Shown piece by piece: positions 19,301 to 27,392 of a stretch of 64,000 nt of DNA. The position numbers and the translations under genes are program-made. The notes beneath the pieces are model-generated. The model did not search any database, was not told the DNA's origin, and saw only the letters and a list, made by a program, of their open reading frames with translations. Position 1 is the first letter of the stretch. Each line of letters begins with the position of its first letter. The stretch comes from Paraflavitalea sp. CAU 1676 (GTDB lineage Bacteria > Bacteroidota > Bacteroidia > Chitinophagales > Chitinophagaceae): contig NZ_JARHUJ010000003.1 in the NCBI RefSeq assembly GCF_029223285.1, positions 868,001 through 932,000 of the forward strand, in the 5' to 3' direction.

Positions 19301-19588
19301 ACCTTTGCCCTCTTTTTGCTTTTTGGCCAGGTTATCATATTTAGAAGAGAGATCATCGATCGATTTTTTAAGCTTCTCGTTTTCGACCCTCAATGCCTGG
19401 AGTTGGGCCTGCATTTCCTTTGAACCGGTATTCAGACCCTTAAGTGACGTGTTACCACCGAGATCGATCTTCGTGCCTTTTACCTTGTCCATTAATGCAA
19501 TCAGAGATTCGAGGTTCTTGGTGAAGAACTTCGTATCCTCGGCAATGGCCTCACGGTCGATATACTGGTTTATGAGTTCGGAGTTCAT
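16385..19588 (-). CDS. Tape measure protein
   Basis: 1067 residues. The N-terminal 300 and central regions are long charged coiled coils. There are hydrophobic helices at about 408-430 (IGALVIAAGYLVANF) and near 900-930 (Ala-rich), followed by GIVGDGGRREVMYS, a Gly/Arg motif seen in tape measure C-termini. This is the longest gene of the prophage and sits between the tail chaperone region and the distal tail gene. Tape measures set tail length; at the usual 0.15 nm per residue this predicts a tail of about 150-160 nm, a rule-of-thumb estimate. Confidence 0.9.
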   Translation of the reverse strand: MNSELINQYIDREAIAEDTKFFTKNLESLIALMDKVKGTKIDLGGNTSLKGLNTGSKEMQAQLQALRVENEKLKKSIDDLSSKYDNLAKKQKEGKGATDALAKSKEKLLYLETQEAKEVAANNELIRKRNQELKNQVREESNVKGSLEQRRAALIRLTAVYDKLSPQERESSQGKRLETVVNGLSDQVKELEFGTKRFQRNVGNYAGSAKIIVDALEKYRVKAQEVTKALGASHPAAVQARKDFEDLRKVTDNPRFEKVANMGDAIQEVRFFQKELIKLESSGTGSPEVIKELKQRLAELTDQIGDTRAEIKALSSDTRAFDLFASSVSFVASTFQAAAGAAVAMGASEEDAAEATKNLVAIENVANGVRGIANELTTKGTAANKAYAFVQGQVAIAMDSTAAAGARLKALFTTLGIGALVIAAGYLVANFNKLKDLFSQLSAQQKLMNEINKQAVDGYVKEKVAVGLLVEEVNSEVTSKERKKEIIAELNEISPTYFGGIKTEKDLIEKLPTAYAKYTEALVLSAKVKAAEAILQENEQKRLLDILDKEEKLAARRKQLASLPANLQAQDPVIKELTADIEELNKEAGQTGSIVTKFILDTRKQLNNLGGDVNGKGFEDVEKHLQDMFETSQNAISNLSELERDAAQRRLDQIKKSFEERKIFEGEFLREGKKALSADLAAQLKSIQANLDLQLAAAADNREKRKQAEDDANKDRILADRDFQDKLTELTAEAEKRRRKIVASTVEGIVDVVAPELSKMAQALDKITKIPEIKLSTKDAQKELDELIAKINKAGEASQQIFSAIGAILDASVTKRKNDIQVEIDALDKKKEKDIELVDQTITNEEEKAAAIESINIRAQVQREALERRQRELDIERARFEKAATIARIVADTAAAVIAALGAKPWTPANIASASLIGAIGATQLAAAIATPVPKFRTGRDGGEATWGIVGDGGRREVMYSQDLTKALVTPATDTLTFIPKGYGIAPSIEDFNKMIAAKAPKDVPILQPLPVHNDNSALIKSMARQIQGLKAAYLSRPEHKTIVTEEGFKHQVTKGFNTADYINNNF

Positions 19589-20325
19589 CGCATTTTCTGA
19601 TTTTCATTGCGGTTTTTGATCTCTTCGTTATAATCTACAAGCCGGCGCAGGCGATCGCAGTAATCGAATACCGACATGTTCTCAGACAGCTGATAGCCAG
19701 CAAAATCGCTCAGCGTGATAAGGTGCTTAGCGAAGTACTCCCGCGTGTATGGCTGCCCAGTGCTTTGCTTTTTGATCTTTTCTTCGATCGCCTGGTACTC
19801 GATCACCTTTAGATCCAGGTTGATTTTGATACTCCTTGATCGGTTCCAGCACTTATCGAGCAGGGTGGAATATTCTTCGGGGTTGTCGGGGTCAAACTTG
19901 TAATTGCCTTTTAGTATGCTGTTTAGGGTATCTGCGAAATATGGGTGATACAGCCTTTTCATTTGGTATACTGATACTTCTGCGAGAAGGAGATCAGCCT
20001 GCAGCGTTTCGATTTGAGTACGAAGTTTTATTTCAGCCTTCTGCTCATTACTCCCGATTGCGTCTATGTATTCGATTTCAATATCCTGCCAGGCCTGGGC
20101 AATCCGTTCTGTAGATACCGGACCCTCGATCACGATCGCCTGCAGGTTGCCGTCCACCTTGGCGGAAATGAACTTACTCAGCGGCAGGTCAACTATACTT
20201 TGATAGCACCGTCCGGACGACGGGGCCGAGGCCTCGCTGGTAGACCGAGAAAGCTTCTCCGATTTTCCATTCTCCGTTTTCTTTGTAAACGGCAACCGAA
20301 ACCTGGTCTTTTTTCTTGAGCTCAT
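19585..20325 (-). CDS. Tail assembly chaperone-like protein (start uncertain)
   Basis: The open frame is 246 codons from the ATG at 20325, but its first 40 residues overlap the preceding gene in another frame and are basic, Ser-rich and unconvincing. The believable protein begins around the YQSIVDLPLSKFI segment, just where the preceding gene stops, with no nearby ATG in frame. Either this is a long overlap, a non-ATG start, or a programmed frameshift product, as tail chaperones immediately upstream of the tape measure often are. It overlaps the tape measure start by four bases. The rest is helical and charged. Confidence 0.6.
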   Translation of the reverse strand: MSSRKKTRFRLPFTKKTENGKSEKLSRSTSEASAPSSGRCYQSIVDLPLSKFISAKVDGNLQAIVIEGPVSTERIAQAWQDIEIEYIDAIGSNEQKAEIKLRTQIETLQADLLLAEVSVYQMKRLYHPYFADTLNSILKGNYKFDPDNPEEYSTLLDKCWNRSRSIKINLDLKVIEYQAIEEKIKKQSTGQPYTREYFAKHLITLSDFAGYQLSENMSVFDYCDRLRRLVDYNEEIKNRNENQKMR

Positions 20326-20401
20326 CTGCGGCTTTTAAAGCGTTTTCGAAAGCGATGTCCTGACCTTGTTGCGATGCAGAACATCCTGGGCATCCTTCCA
20401 T
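20189..20401 (-). CDS. Small Cys-motif protein upstream of tape measure, possible chaperone first frame
   Basis: 70 residues beginning MEGCPGCSASQQG, with an N-terminal CPGC pair and a well-formed body (ELKKKDQVSVAVYKENGEW). It begins one base after the preceding stop. Its last 137 bp overlap the next open frame, offset by one base. The placement before the tape measure matches the short product of a tail chaperone pair; alternatively it is an independent small protein. Confidence 0.65.
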   Translation of the reverse strand: MEGCPGCSASQQGQDIAFENALKAADELKKKDQVSVAVYKENGEWKIGEAFSVYQRGLGPVVRTVLSKYS

Positions 20402-20402
20402 C

Positions 20403-20888
20403 TTATTCCATTTTGAGCCTGGTGGCTATTTCCATGTACCGCTTCCAGAGAGGCCGGAGAACGTTTTCAATAAAGTGCTTCCGGCTGGCTGGATTGAGGC
20501 CATCGAGCTTATGATGATACTTGCGATCGATCTCATCTGCTTCTTCGAATGTGGAGTCGTAGACGATCTTGTCCCCCATTACCTTTACCGTTCGCGTTGA
20601 ATGGTAAAACCCGTTGATATACAGGTTCGGGGCTTCCGGCGGCCGTATAGCGCTGAAAGGTGAAATCTTCCGCTTGTATTCCATGTACCCCACGGCTTCC
20701 TCGACTGTATCGAAGTAGGGATCTTCGAGGTAGGTAGGGCGTATCATCTTTCCCTCGTTGTCGAGACCGTTTAAGAGCTGATCCAGGTTATAGTCACGGA
20801 TATCGTTGGTAGTTTGCTTTACAGCTTCCACCGCTATCAGGTCCGTTTGAACCCCCTCGATTCTATTTAGCATTCCCTGGATTGTCAT
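20403..20888 (-). CDS. Conserved phage protein of the tail region
   Basis: 161 residues. The pattern (an N-terminal helix LNRIEGVQTDLIAVEAVKQT, a central NLYINGFYHSTRTVKV strand region, and a C-terminal RPLWKRYMEIATRLK helix) matches an unnamed protein common between tail tube and tape measure in Bacteroidota phages. Function is not established; tail completion or chaperone roles are possible. Confidence 0.7.
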   Translation of the reverse strand: MTIQGMLNRIEGVQTDLIAVEAVKQTTNDIRDYNLDQLLNGLDNEGKMIRPTYLEDPYFDTVEEAVGYMEYKRKISPFSAIRPPEAPNLYINGFYHSTRTVKVMGDKIVYDSTFEEADEIDRKYHHKLDGLNPASRKHFIENVLRPLWKRYMEIATRLKME

Positions 20889-20954
20889 AAAAAGTAAGGC
20901 GGCGATTTAGTCACCGCCTTACAGCACACTCGAAACGAAAGAAAAGAAGCACCA

Positions 20955-21170
20955 CTATGAAGGCAACTGATCCGTAGGCTGCTCAGTTTCTTTTTTTGAA
21001 GGCTTCACGGCCTCTTTGCAGAGTTTGTGAGCTTCCTTCAATTGATCTTTTGATAAGCCATGATGGCTTTCATGCTTGACAAAGTCAGTTTCGGACAGTC
21101 CTGCAGCCCAGTCGGCATTGAGCGTAATTGGTCCTTCAGGACCTTCGATGGTTACTTTATTGGTTTTCAT
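20955..21170 (-). CDS. Hypothetical small phage protein
   Basis: 71 residues with a short beta N-terminus and a Lys/Glu-rich tail, sitting between the tail tube candidate and the conserved tail gene. The 66-bp gap downstream has no visible signal. Function not recognised. Confidence 0.6.
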   Translation of the reverse strand: MKTNKVTIEGPEGPITLNADWAAGLSETDFVKHESHHGLSKDQLKEAHKLCKEAVKPSKKETEQPTDQLPS

Positions 21171-21215
21171 AAATGAAATATGAAAGTGATCGAATAATGT
21201 TTACTGCTATACGGC

Positions 21216-22187
21216 TTACTTGATTACCACAACCGGCAGCAGTTCGAACCCTGTTATACCTGCAGCATAAAGAGTAGCAACCGTTGGCGGTACGAGCCTG
21301 ATCTTCGCCCCTGAACCTAAGGCCGTAAATGCGGTACTGTCGAACGTCACGGTAAAGCAACCGAGCGTATTGTCAGCAGCAACTGACGTGATCGTAAGCG
21401 CAGTACCATAACCTGTGCCGGTGCCTGCGGTGAAAGTCATCGCAGCTATCGCGGCGCCGATCTCTGCCCATGGGTTTAAGTCCTGGCCAATCTTTGCCGT
21501 GGGGATCTTAAGGCCGATCTTGTACACGTTTGCCGCGTGGGCCTGTACATCGTATAGCGAGGTATTCTTAAGAGGAACCAAGTCAGAAATAGCCAGGTTG
21601 TTGAACTCGGCATAGGCAGACCGTTTCTTGAATGCTTCAACGTCGTTAAAAGCAATAGTGATCTGGACAACACCGGAAGTAGCGTCAGTACCGTTTTCAA
21701 AGCCGCCGCCCAGTATACCGATAGTCGCCATCTCACCTTTTAAATTGCCAGTGGTTTTGTTTTTGTTGGCCCAGAACTGACTGGCATCATCATATGTATA
21801 AAGGGGTACCTTTTTACCATGATAAGTGAGCAACGCCTGGTAAGTAGAATGGCCAACTTCGACGCTGTAGGTGTAGCCATACTTTCCATTCCCGAGGTAT
21901 CTGATCGGTCCGAATGCTAGGCTACCAGTAGTGGGCGCCTCGCTGTTATCGTCCACTTGAAGGATCTCAGGAAAAGGAAACAGTTTGCCGGCCACACCGG
22001 TATTCAGGTTAATGGCTGCGAGGATAGCTGCAGTGAATGTTGCTTCATCCCATTTGCCGTTTACGAGATACTCAGCGGGCGTAAATTCCTTGGAACCCGC
22101 CAGGAACATCCTGGGCCTGGCCCTTTTTCCTTCGCAGTCAATGACTGGCACGTTATCACCAACTGTTACACAGAGATTGGTAGACAT
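21216..22187 (-). CDS. Major tail tube protein candidate
   Basis: 323 residues, beta-rich, with a C-terminal Ala/Gly/Thr-rich Ig-like segment (about 245-323) of the kind often appended to tail tube or decoration proteins. Its position after the tail terminator-like gene and four genes before the tape measure matches the tail tube gene of siphoviruses. The name is an inference from order. Confidence 0.65.
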   Translation of the reverse strand: MSTNLCVTVGDNVPVIDCEGKRARPRMFLAGSKEFTPAEYLVNGKWDEATFTAAILAAINLNTGVAGKLFPFPEILQVDDNSEAPTTGSLAFGPIRYLGNGKYGYTYSVEVGHSTYQALLTYHGKKVPLYTYDDASQFWANKNKTTGNLKGEMATIGILGGGFENGTDATSGVVQITIAFNDVEAFKKRSAYAEFNNLAISDLVPLKNTSLYDVQAHAANVYKIGLKIPTAKIGQDLNPWAEIGAAIAAMTFTAGTGTGYGTALTITSVAADNTLGCFTVTFDSTAFTALGSGAKIRLVPPTVATLYAAGITGFELLPVVVIK

Positions 22188-22206
22188 TTTATTAACGTTT
22201 AAAGAG

Positions 22207-22782
22207 TTAGCAAATATTTTTATGGTACATCAAATCGAAATTGAGCCTGAAGCAGTGCCTTGGGTGCATATCGACGGCGACCATGCGATTTTCACGCCGG
22301 CTTCCTGGATACTCTCTCAGGACATTGTCTACACCAGTATCGAGACCGGTATAGGTGAACCCATGGAGAACATTCCCAACCAGACTCAGCAGATCCTTGT
22401 GGACCTCTTCGTCGGCCCGGTGTGCGATCGTAGGCTTTACCTTGGCGAGATCCAGGAAGTAGACCAGGTGAACCGATGCGAGTTCCTTTGTGCCTTCATG
22501 GCGTATTGAGTTCGCCACTCCGAAAAAAGAAACCACCGTCATGTTATCGTCCCAGTAGGTCTCCTCGTAGTCAACCCCGCCGGTAATAGAATCGCCTTTG
22601 TAGTTCTCGGCGATGTAACCGTACTTTTGGTCGCGATTCCGGTAACACCTGCCATAAGCCATGTACTTAGGGCCATTCGTTTCGTCTATGTTCCAAAGAG
22701 CTATAAGCTTGTTATGAATGAACGTCTGCATCTTCTGGATGGGGACGTCTATTCCAACGGGCTTTGTTTTCAGTTTTAACAT
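22207..22782 (-). CDS. Tail terminator / neck protein candidate
   Basis: 191 residues. Mixed alpha/beta composition and position between the large neck gene and the tail tube match tail terminator or tail completion proteins. It overlaps the upstream gene by seven bases. No diagnostic motif. Confidence 0.55.
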   Translation of the reverse strand: MLKLKTKPVGIDVPIQKMQTFIHNKLIALWNIDETNGPKYMAYGRCYRNRDQKYGYIAENYKGDSITGGVDYEETYWDDNMTVVSFFGVANSIRHEGTKELASVHLVYFLDLAKVKPTIAHRADEEVHKDLLSLVGNVLHGFTYTGLDTGVDNVLREYPGSRRENRMVAVDMHPRHCFRLNFDLMYHKNIC

Positions 22783-24110
22783 AGGTTGACGTTCATGGGC
22801 TTTTGCCGTGGAAAGAAAGAGTCGCGCATCCGCTTGAACTCGGCTTCGATCTTTTGGGCAAGGCCCTTTATCCTGGGTGAATCCTGAATCGGTACGGCAC
22901 CTAACAGTTCGAGCTGTAGCCCAAATCTGTCAAGCTGGTCCTTCAGGATCCTTTCAGTTGCGTTGCTGCGTACTGCGTAAAGGATCTGCTCGATCACGAT
23001 ATAGGCATTGGTCAGGCCGATAACTTCGTCGAACAGGTGAGCCTTCTTAACGATCACATTGGTGAAGTCGCGGAAAACAGACATCTCCAGGTTGATACCA
23101 TACGGCTCTACGGTGTAGCTCCGCTGGTCCCGGTTGAAGTCATACTCGCCGGCATTCTTCTTCATGTAAACCGGTTCAGCTGAATAGCATAGTGGCTGAC
23201 CTGCGCGGCATACCTGCTCCCTGATCGCCTTGGCTGGTCCGAGATCATCCTGGAAGTAACCCAGGTAGAATCGTCCGCCTTTGGTAGTTGCGCCGTAATA
23301 GCTCAGCACCAGGTCAGCGAAATTGACCACAGTCGCCTCATAGGCCACTGCAGCAACTTCAACCACGCGGATCGGGCTTTTCTTCCCGTCCTTGAAGAGG
23401 TAGAGGTTGAAGGTGACGTCCTGATCAAAGAGCAACGTCGCCGCCTCCACTTGCACCGAAATGTTGTTCGCGGGCGCGAGGTTGATTTCATACCCAACAA
23501 ACTGCCCGGTATTGGTGACAGGCGTATCGTTCTGACCTATACGATTGAACAGTAAGAGCTCCTGCAGATACTCAGGCTTTTGAAACACTGCGTTTAAGCA
23601 GCGCAGGACGCAGGACCTTTGCAGGTTGGTCAGGTGCTGATTGAGGTTGGCATCGTTGGCGCCGATCTCCTCCATTGTTTGCCTCACATTGGCCACCGTT
23701 ACGATGTTGTGAAACTCCTGGAAGTATCGACCGCTTTTGCTCTCCTGGTTCGTTGGATTGACAACAGGAGCACCTGCAACCAGTGATTGGCTCCACCCTA
23801 CCCTTCCGAAAAGAGCGGGGATTACCCGAGCCTTATCGAACCCGTTGGTATATCCACTACTGCCGGGAAGTGTTGAAACAAATCCTGAATAGTGGATGTA
23901 AAAACGCTCGCCTGCGAGGAACGTGCTGCCTTCCAGTTGAAACCCTCCAGAACCTTTTGGGGACCACAGGTCATAGTTCCAGGTACCGTAGCCGACTTTC
24001 TCGACGTAGATCTCCTGGCCAGCAAGCCATGGCACATTCACTGCAGATGAGCCCGCAATGGGGTCATACAGCTGGCCACGGCCTACTACTATGTCAACTG
24101 GTTTTGGCAT
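22776..24110 (-). CDS. Virion structural (neck/connector) protein
   Basis: 444 residues. The N-terminal 80 residues (LAGQEIYVEKVGYGTWNYD and onward) resemble a beta module found in Bacteroidota phage structural proteins; the rest is mixed with a helical C-terminus ending in a basic tail. It follows the exported-looking capsid-region gene, sharing the base at 24110, and precedes the tail terminator candidate. The precise role is unknown. Confidence 0.6.
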   Translation of the reverse strand: MPKPVDIVVGRGQLYDPIAGSSAVNVPWLAGQEIYVEKVGYGTWNYDLWSPKGSGGFQLEGSTFLAGERFYIHYSGFVSTLPGSSGYTNGFDKARVIPALFGRVGWSQSLVAGAPVVNPTNQESKSGRYFQEFHNIVTVANVRQTMEEIGANDANLNQHLTNLQRSCVLRCLNAVFQKPEYLQELLLFNRIGQNDTPVTNTGQFVGYEINLAPANNISVQVEAATLLFDQDVTFNLYLFKDGKKSPIRVVEVAAVAYEATVVNFADLVLSYYGATTKGGRFYLGYFQDDLGPAKAIREQVCRAGQPLCYSAEPVYMKKNAGEYDFNRDQRSYTVEPYGINLEMSVFRDFTNVIVKKAHLFDEVIGLTNAYIVIEQILYAVRSNATERILKDQLDRFGLQLELLGAVPIQDSPRIKGLAQKIEAEFKRMRDSFFPRQKPMNVNLC

Positions 24111-24529
24111 TACTGCAGAGGGGGCTTAAGTAAATACCACACTTTTACCTGGGCATTCATCGTACCCGACCCGGTACTTAGCACCCGTAATCGTGACCAC
24201 GTGACCCCTCCCGTAATCTGGAATGCAGTTGACTGGGTGGCTACGTCGGTATTCGTGTAGGCGCTTCCTATATCAACCCAGTTCGTCCCGTTAAGGGTGC
24301 CCTGGAGTTTAGTGGTGCCGGCTACCGTACCGTTAATTTTGGTGATCACGACCTGGGCGTTGGCCAGGCTATAGTTGCCGGTAACAGGGAACTCCTTGCT
24401 CACTGTGCCGGCATTGGCGATCGTGTCGCCAGCCACTAAGGGCATGGCGACTGAGTTCTGTGCTGAGGCAGTAAAACCCATACTGGACAACAGCAGAGCC
24501 GCTCCTAAAAAAGCAATACTCTTTTTCAT
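24110..24529 (-). CDS. Capsid-region protein with signal peptide, possible decoration protein
   Basis: 139 residues. The first 23 form a textbook Sec signal peptide (MKKSIAFLGAALLLSSMGF then ASAQ). The remainder is a small beta domain with LQGTLNGTNWVDIG, a pattern common in phage head or tail decoration proteins. It lies directly after the major capsid gene in the same operon, where decoration proteins are found. An export signal on such a protein is unexpected. It could be a periplasmic or surface protein expressed late, or a domain shared between virion and cell envelope. Confidence 0.65.
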   Translation of the reverse strand: MKKSIAFLGAALLLSSMGFTASAQNSVAMPLVAGDTIANAGTVSKEFPVTGNYSLANAQVVITKINGTVAGTTKLQGTLNGTNWVDIGSAYTNTDVATQSTAFQITGGVTWSRLRVLSTGSGTMNAQVKVWYLLKPPLQ

Positions 24530-24572
24530 ATCTGTTTGAGAGATTGAAACCTTGTTAAAAAATTGGGTTGAC

Positions 24573-25592
24573 TTACGAAGCTTGAGCGAACTCGATGATC
24601 ACAGAATCCGTTCTGCTGGTGGTGTAGACGAGCGGCGCCTTGTTGTACGAGCTATCCAGAGACAACTCGAATTCCAGCGTTACGTCCTGCGCACTTCCGT
24701 TAGTACCGGATGTATCGCTCCTTTGAGCATAGCCATGCAAGGCGAAAGTGAAGCCCAGGTACGTGAACGTTCCAAAGCCTCCGTTGTAGGTGTTATAATC
24801 ACCCCAACCCCTGATGTTCAAAGGAGGAACCCAGTTGAATGCGCAAGCTCCACCTTGAGGCATCGCCATTACGATACCTGACGCATAGTTCGCGTCTTCG
24901 AGCTCTACACTTTCAACGATGTTGGTGCCAGGGAACTGGAATGCCAGGTTTGTGGCGTTGTTTCCGCCTTGGGCTGCTTGGTTGTCAAACGCGATTTGCA
25001 TGTTGCTATCAGCGATCACGTCAACCAGTCCGCTGAAATAATTCTGCTTGAATACAGACTTCAACCGCTGCAGGAACGAAGTGGCCTTCGCTGCTTCGAT
25101 CTCTACCGCGTCATTAGCCGCGTTGAAGCTTGCTCCCTTAAGTGTAGGCTGTTGAGTGGCACGCTGTGCGCGTAAGAAGGCGATTGCTTCGGTCTCCTTG
25201 TCTTCGAGGATGTTCATGCAACACTGCTCCAGCTTATTTGCTAGAACGGTATTGAAATCTAACACTGAGCGATCCAGCAGCTTCAGACTGATGGTGGTTT
25301 TATCGCTTTTGGAGGTCCAGGCGAGGGTGACCTTCGCGCTGTCATCAATCGTTCCTGTGTGGTTGTGAGTACGACCGTTGCCGGAAGCCCTTTTCGTACG
25401 AGTGAGTAAGTGCGCCTCGATGGGGCGATCTTCTCTCGTCCGAAGGATTTGAGCATCTTCCACCAGGAATTGCTCGTTGTTAGTAAGGAGATTGAAAGCG
25501 GGGGCGGGCTTCATACGCATTTCAGGGTTCGCGTATCGGTCCGCTAACATAGTTTGAGCAACCACGAGGTTACTCGTATCAAAGTTTGCCAT
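24573..25592 (-). CDS. Major capsid protein
   Basis: 339 residues from MANFDTSNLVVAQ at 25592; the upstream in-frame Met at 25625 adds 11 residues and is less likely. The order scaffold then capsid, the length, and the mixed composition with a long internal helix (DNMILEDKE-like region at about 135-155) fit an HK97-type major capsid protein of the Bacteroidota phage type. A plus-strand gene interrupts the operon between scaffold and capsid. Confidence 0.8.
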   Translation of the reverse strand: MANFDTSNLVVAQTMLADRYANPEMRMKPAPAFNLLTNNEQFLVEDAQILRTREDRPIEAHLLTRTKRASGNGRTHNHTGTIDDSAKVTLAWTSKSDKTTISLKLLDRSVLDFNTVLANKLEQCCMNILEDKETEAIAFLRAQRATQQPTLKGASFNAANDAVEIEAAKATSFLQRLKSVFKQNYFSGLVDVIADSNMQIAFDNQAAQGGNNATNLAFQFPGTNIVESVELEDANYASGIVMAMPQGGACAFNWVPPLNIRGWGDYNTYNGGFGTFTYLGFTFALHGYAQRSDTSGTNGSAQDVTLEFELSLDSSYNKAPLVYTTSRTDSVIIEFAQAS

Positions 25593-25639
25593 TGATTTGA
25601 GGCTGTGTAGAAAGTGGGACCTCAATACCCTGAGGAAAA

Positions 25640-25690
25640 TACCTTGGAGACGTACCTTGCTCCGGAGAACACCTTAGCCCGCGTACCTTG
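25640..25690. repeat. Short TACCTTG direct repeats in the capsid leader
   Basis: Exact TACCTTG at 25640-25646, 25653-25659 and 25684-25690, with a CACCTTA variant at 25670-25676, spaced 13-17 bp. On the minus strand they read CAAGGTA and lie in the capsid gene leader. Possible protein or RNA regulatory repeats. Confidence 0.35.
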
Positions 25691-25799
25691 GGGCTGGTGT
25701 AAAATTGAGAAGAAGAAATGAATCAGCAAAATTTATTTTCAAAAACTTCTGAAAGTTCGTGCAGCAACTTTGCTTCATATCTTCAGCAAAACCTATTTT

Positions 25800-26000
25800 A
25801 TGAGCGAGTACAAAGCCGAGAGCCAGTATCAAGTATTCCAATTGACAGATTCAAATCTTTCTTCTGCCGGCAGGCGGATTTACGGGCTAATCGATACCCA
25901 TGCCAAATTCGATGACTTCGGCGATGCAGAACAGTGGATCCAAGCCAACGGAGAGCGGCAGGTAGACTATACTATACTGGAAATCTATAGAAAGAAATAA
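25800..26000 (+). CDS. Plus-strand moron between scaffold and capsid
   Basis: 66 residues from the ATG at 25800 (MSEYKAESQYQVFQL); an upstream Met at 25770 is in frame but less likely. It ends in a YTILEIYRKK segment of the kind seen in small cytoplasmic Bacteroidota proteins. It points against the surrounding late operon and has room for its own promoter, the classical layout of a moron expressed in the lysogen. Function is unknown. Confidence 0.65.
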   Translation: MSEYKAESQYQVFQLTDSNLSSAGRRIYGLIDTHAKFDDFGDAEQWIQANGERQVDYTILEIYRKK

Positions 26001-26045
26001 CCGCCCGTGGACACGAGCGGTTGATAGGAGGCATGACAGGTGATG

Positions 26046-26867
26046 CTATTCGTTTGCTTTGAAGTCTTTGTCTTTCATTGCTTCGGAAGCTGCGGACATA
26101 AACTCCTGACCATTCAGGCTTTTACCCTGATCAGTAAATTGCTTTTTTAGCTCGGTCATGTTGGTCGCCTTGGTAGTGGAATGCTTGTCCTTTCCTTCTC
26201 GGCCACCCGGATCCGGCGCAGGAATACCAATTTTCTTTTCATTCATAAAGGCTTTCACGACGTCACCAACCGGAACAGCATTACCCAGCTTATCGGTCTG
26301 CAGCTGACCACCTTTATACGGCTTCATTGTCCCATTTTCGCGTTTAAACTCGTACCCGTTACTCTTCATTAAGGCGATTACCTCATCCTGCGAAAGGGCT
26401 GGACCTTTGTCACCAGGTGCCGGAATATGCTTGTACAGTTCGCCATTGATGTGGACGGCTTCTACTTCGGTCTCCTTGGTCGCCAGCTTCGTTTCCAGGT
26501 CAGTCACTGTGCTCGTGAGGGTAGCGATCTTGGTTTCATATTCCTTAACCTTTGCGTCCGGAGCTTTGCCCTCGTCGGCGATTACCTTGGTTTTGTATGC
26601 TCCAAGCAGGCCATCAATCGTTTTTCCGGTGAAATCGAGGCTGTGCTTTGTTTTGGCTTCCTTAATCTCCATCTCGACACCTGCTTCTTTGCCGCGGGTG
26701 TATTCGTTGTTCTTGAGCGTGGTCACCTCGGCTTCGGTGAAGGCCTGGAGCTTATCATCGATGGTCAGGTCGACCTCTTTTTCATCCTTAATAGCAGTTT
26801 CAAGATCAGCCTCCTTGATCTTAAGAATTGTCGCGATCTGGGCCAGCGTGTGCTTCTTCAGTGCCAT
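26046..26867 (-). CDS. Capsid scaffolding protein
   Basis: 273 residues. It is Lys/Glu/Thr-rich, with a long coiled coil at about 100-145 and an N-terminal helical domain starting MALKKHTLAQIATILK. The disordered charged composition and position upstream of the major capsid gene match phage scaffolds. No protease motif is visible. Confidence 0.75.
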   Translation of the reverse strand: MALKKHTLAQIATILKIKEADLETAIKDEKEVDLTIDDKLQAFTEAEVTTLKNNEYTRGKEAGVEMEIKEAKTKHSLDFTGKTIDGLLGAYKTKVIADEGKAPDAKVKEYETKIATLTSTVTDLETKLATKETEVEAVHINGELYKHIPAPGDKGPALSQDEVIALMKSNGYEFKRENGTMKPYKGGQLQTDKLGNAVPVGDVVKAFMNEKKIGIPAPDPGGREGKDKHSTTKATNMTELKKQFTDQGKSLNGQEFMSAASEAMKDKDFKANE

Positions 26868-27126
26868 TTGTATTTTCGTTTTGTGCGTTAGTAAATGGGT
26901 TACGTGTCGTCAGCAGTATCGGATGATAGAGCTTTCCGAACGTCCGTTGTGTATTATATATCCGACGGGTCGCCACAATTTCCGCCACCTCCTCATCGGA
27001 AAGTTCAAAGCAGGCCGTCATGGGGGTACTGGGATCACTACGATCGAGGAAGACCGGCGGCGGTCTATACTCTGGTTGATCCTTGCCAAGTATCAGGTTG
27101 GCTTCGGGAAATTCAATTGGCTGCAT
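26821..27126 (-). CDS. Conserved small phage protein (MQPIEF family)
   Basis: 101 residues from MQPIEFPEANLILGK at 27126, chosen because this N-terminus looks like a recurring small Bacteroidota phage protein; the Met at 27159 overlaps the upstream gene. The C-terminal 15 codons overlap the scaffold start by 47 bp. Function is unknown; it lies in the head morphogenesis region. Confidence 0.65.
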   Translation of the reverse strand: MQPIEFPEANLILGKDQPEYRPPPVFLDRSDPSTPMTACFELSDEEVAEIVATRRIYNTQRTFGKLYHPILLTTRNPFTNAQNENTNGTEEAHAGPDRDNS

Positions 27127-27136
27127 GCAGTTTCGG

Positions 27137-27391
27137 TTAATCGGTCCGTAATATGCCAAACTTCCCGGTGTTGGACTTGGTCATCTTCGAGTATGCCTCA
27201 AGCATCGCCTCAAACTGTGACTCCTCCAACGCAAGCAGGAAACTTTGGCCTGATTTGGTTACGACAACTACCCCATTATAAAAGCCCGGGTAGTAGTAGG
27301 CTATTTCGGTTGGTAGGCATTTGCCCATGACCACCTTCTCCTTTTTCTCGGAATTGGCGAGACACATGGGCACCTCAAGGAATGGCTGCAT
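27137..27391 (-). CDS. Hypothetical phage protein
   Basis: 84 residues from MQPFLEVPMCLANSEK at 27391, one base after the upstream stop; upstream starts overlap the neighbour. A second Met eight codons later is possible. Not recognised. Confidence 0.6.
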   Translation of the reverse strand: MQPFLEVPMCLANSEKKEKVVMGKCLPTEIAYYYPGFYNGVVVVTKSGQSFLLALEESQFEAMLEAYSKMTKSNTGKFGILRTD

Positions 27392-27392
27392 A

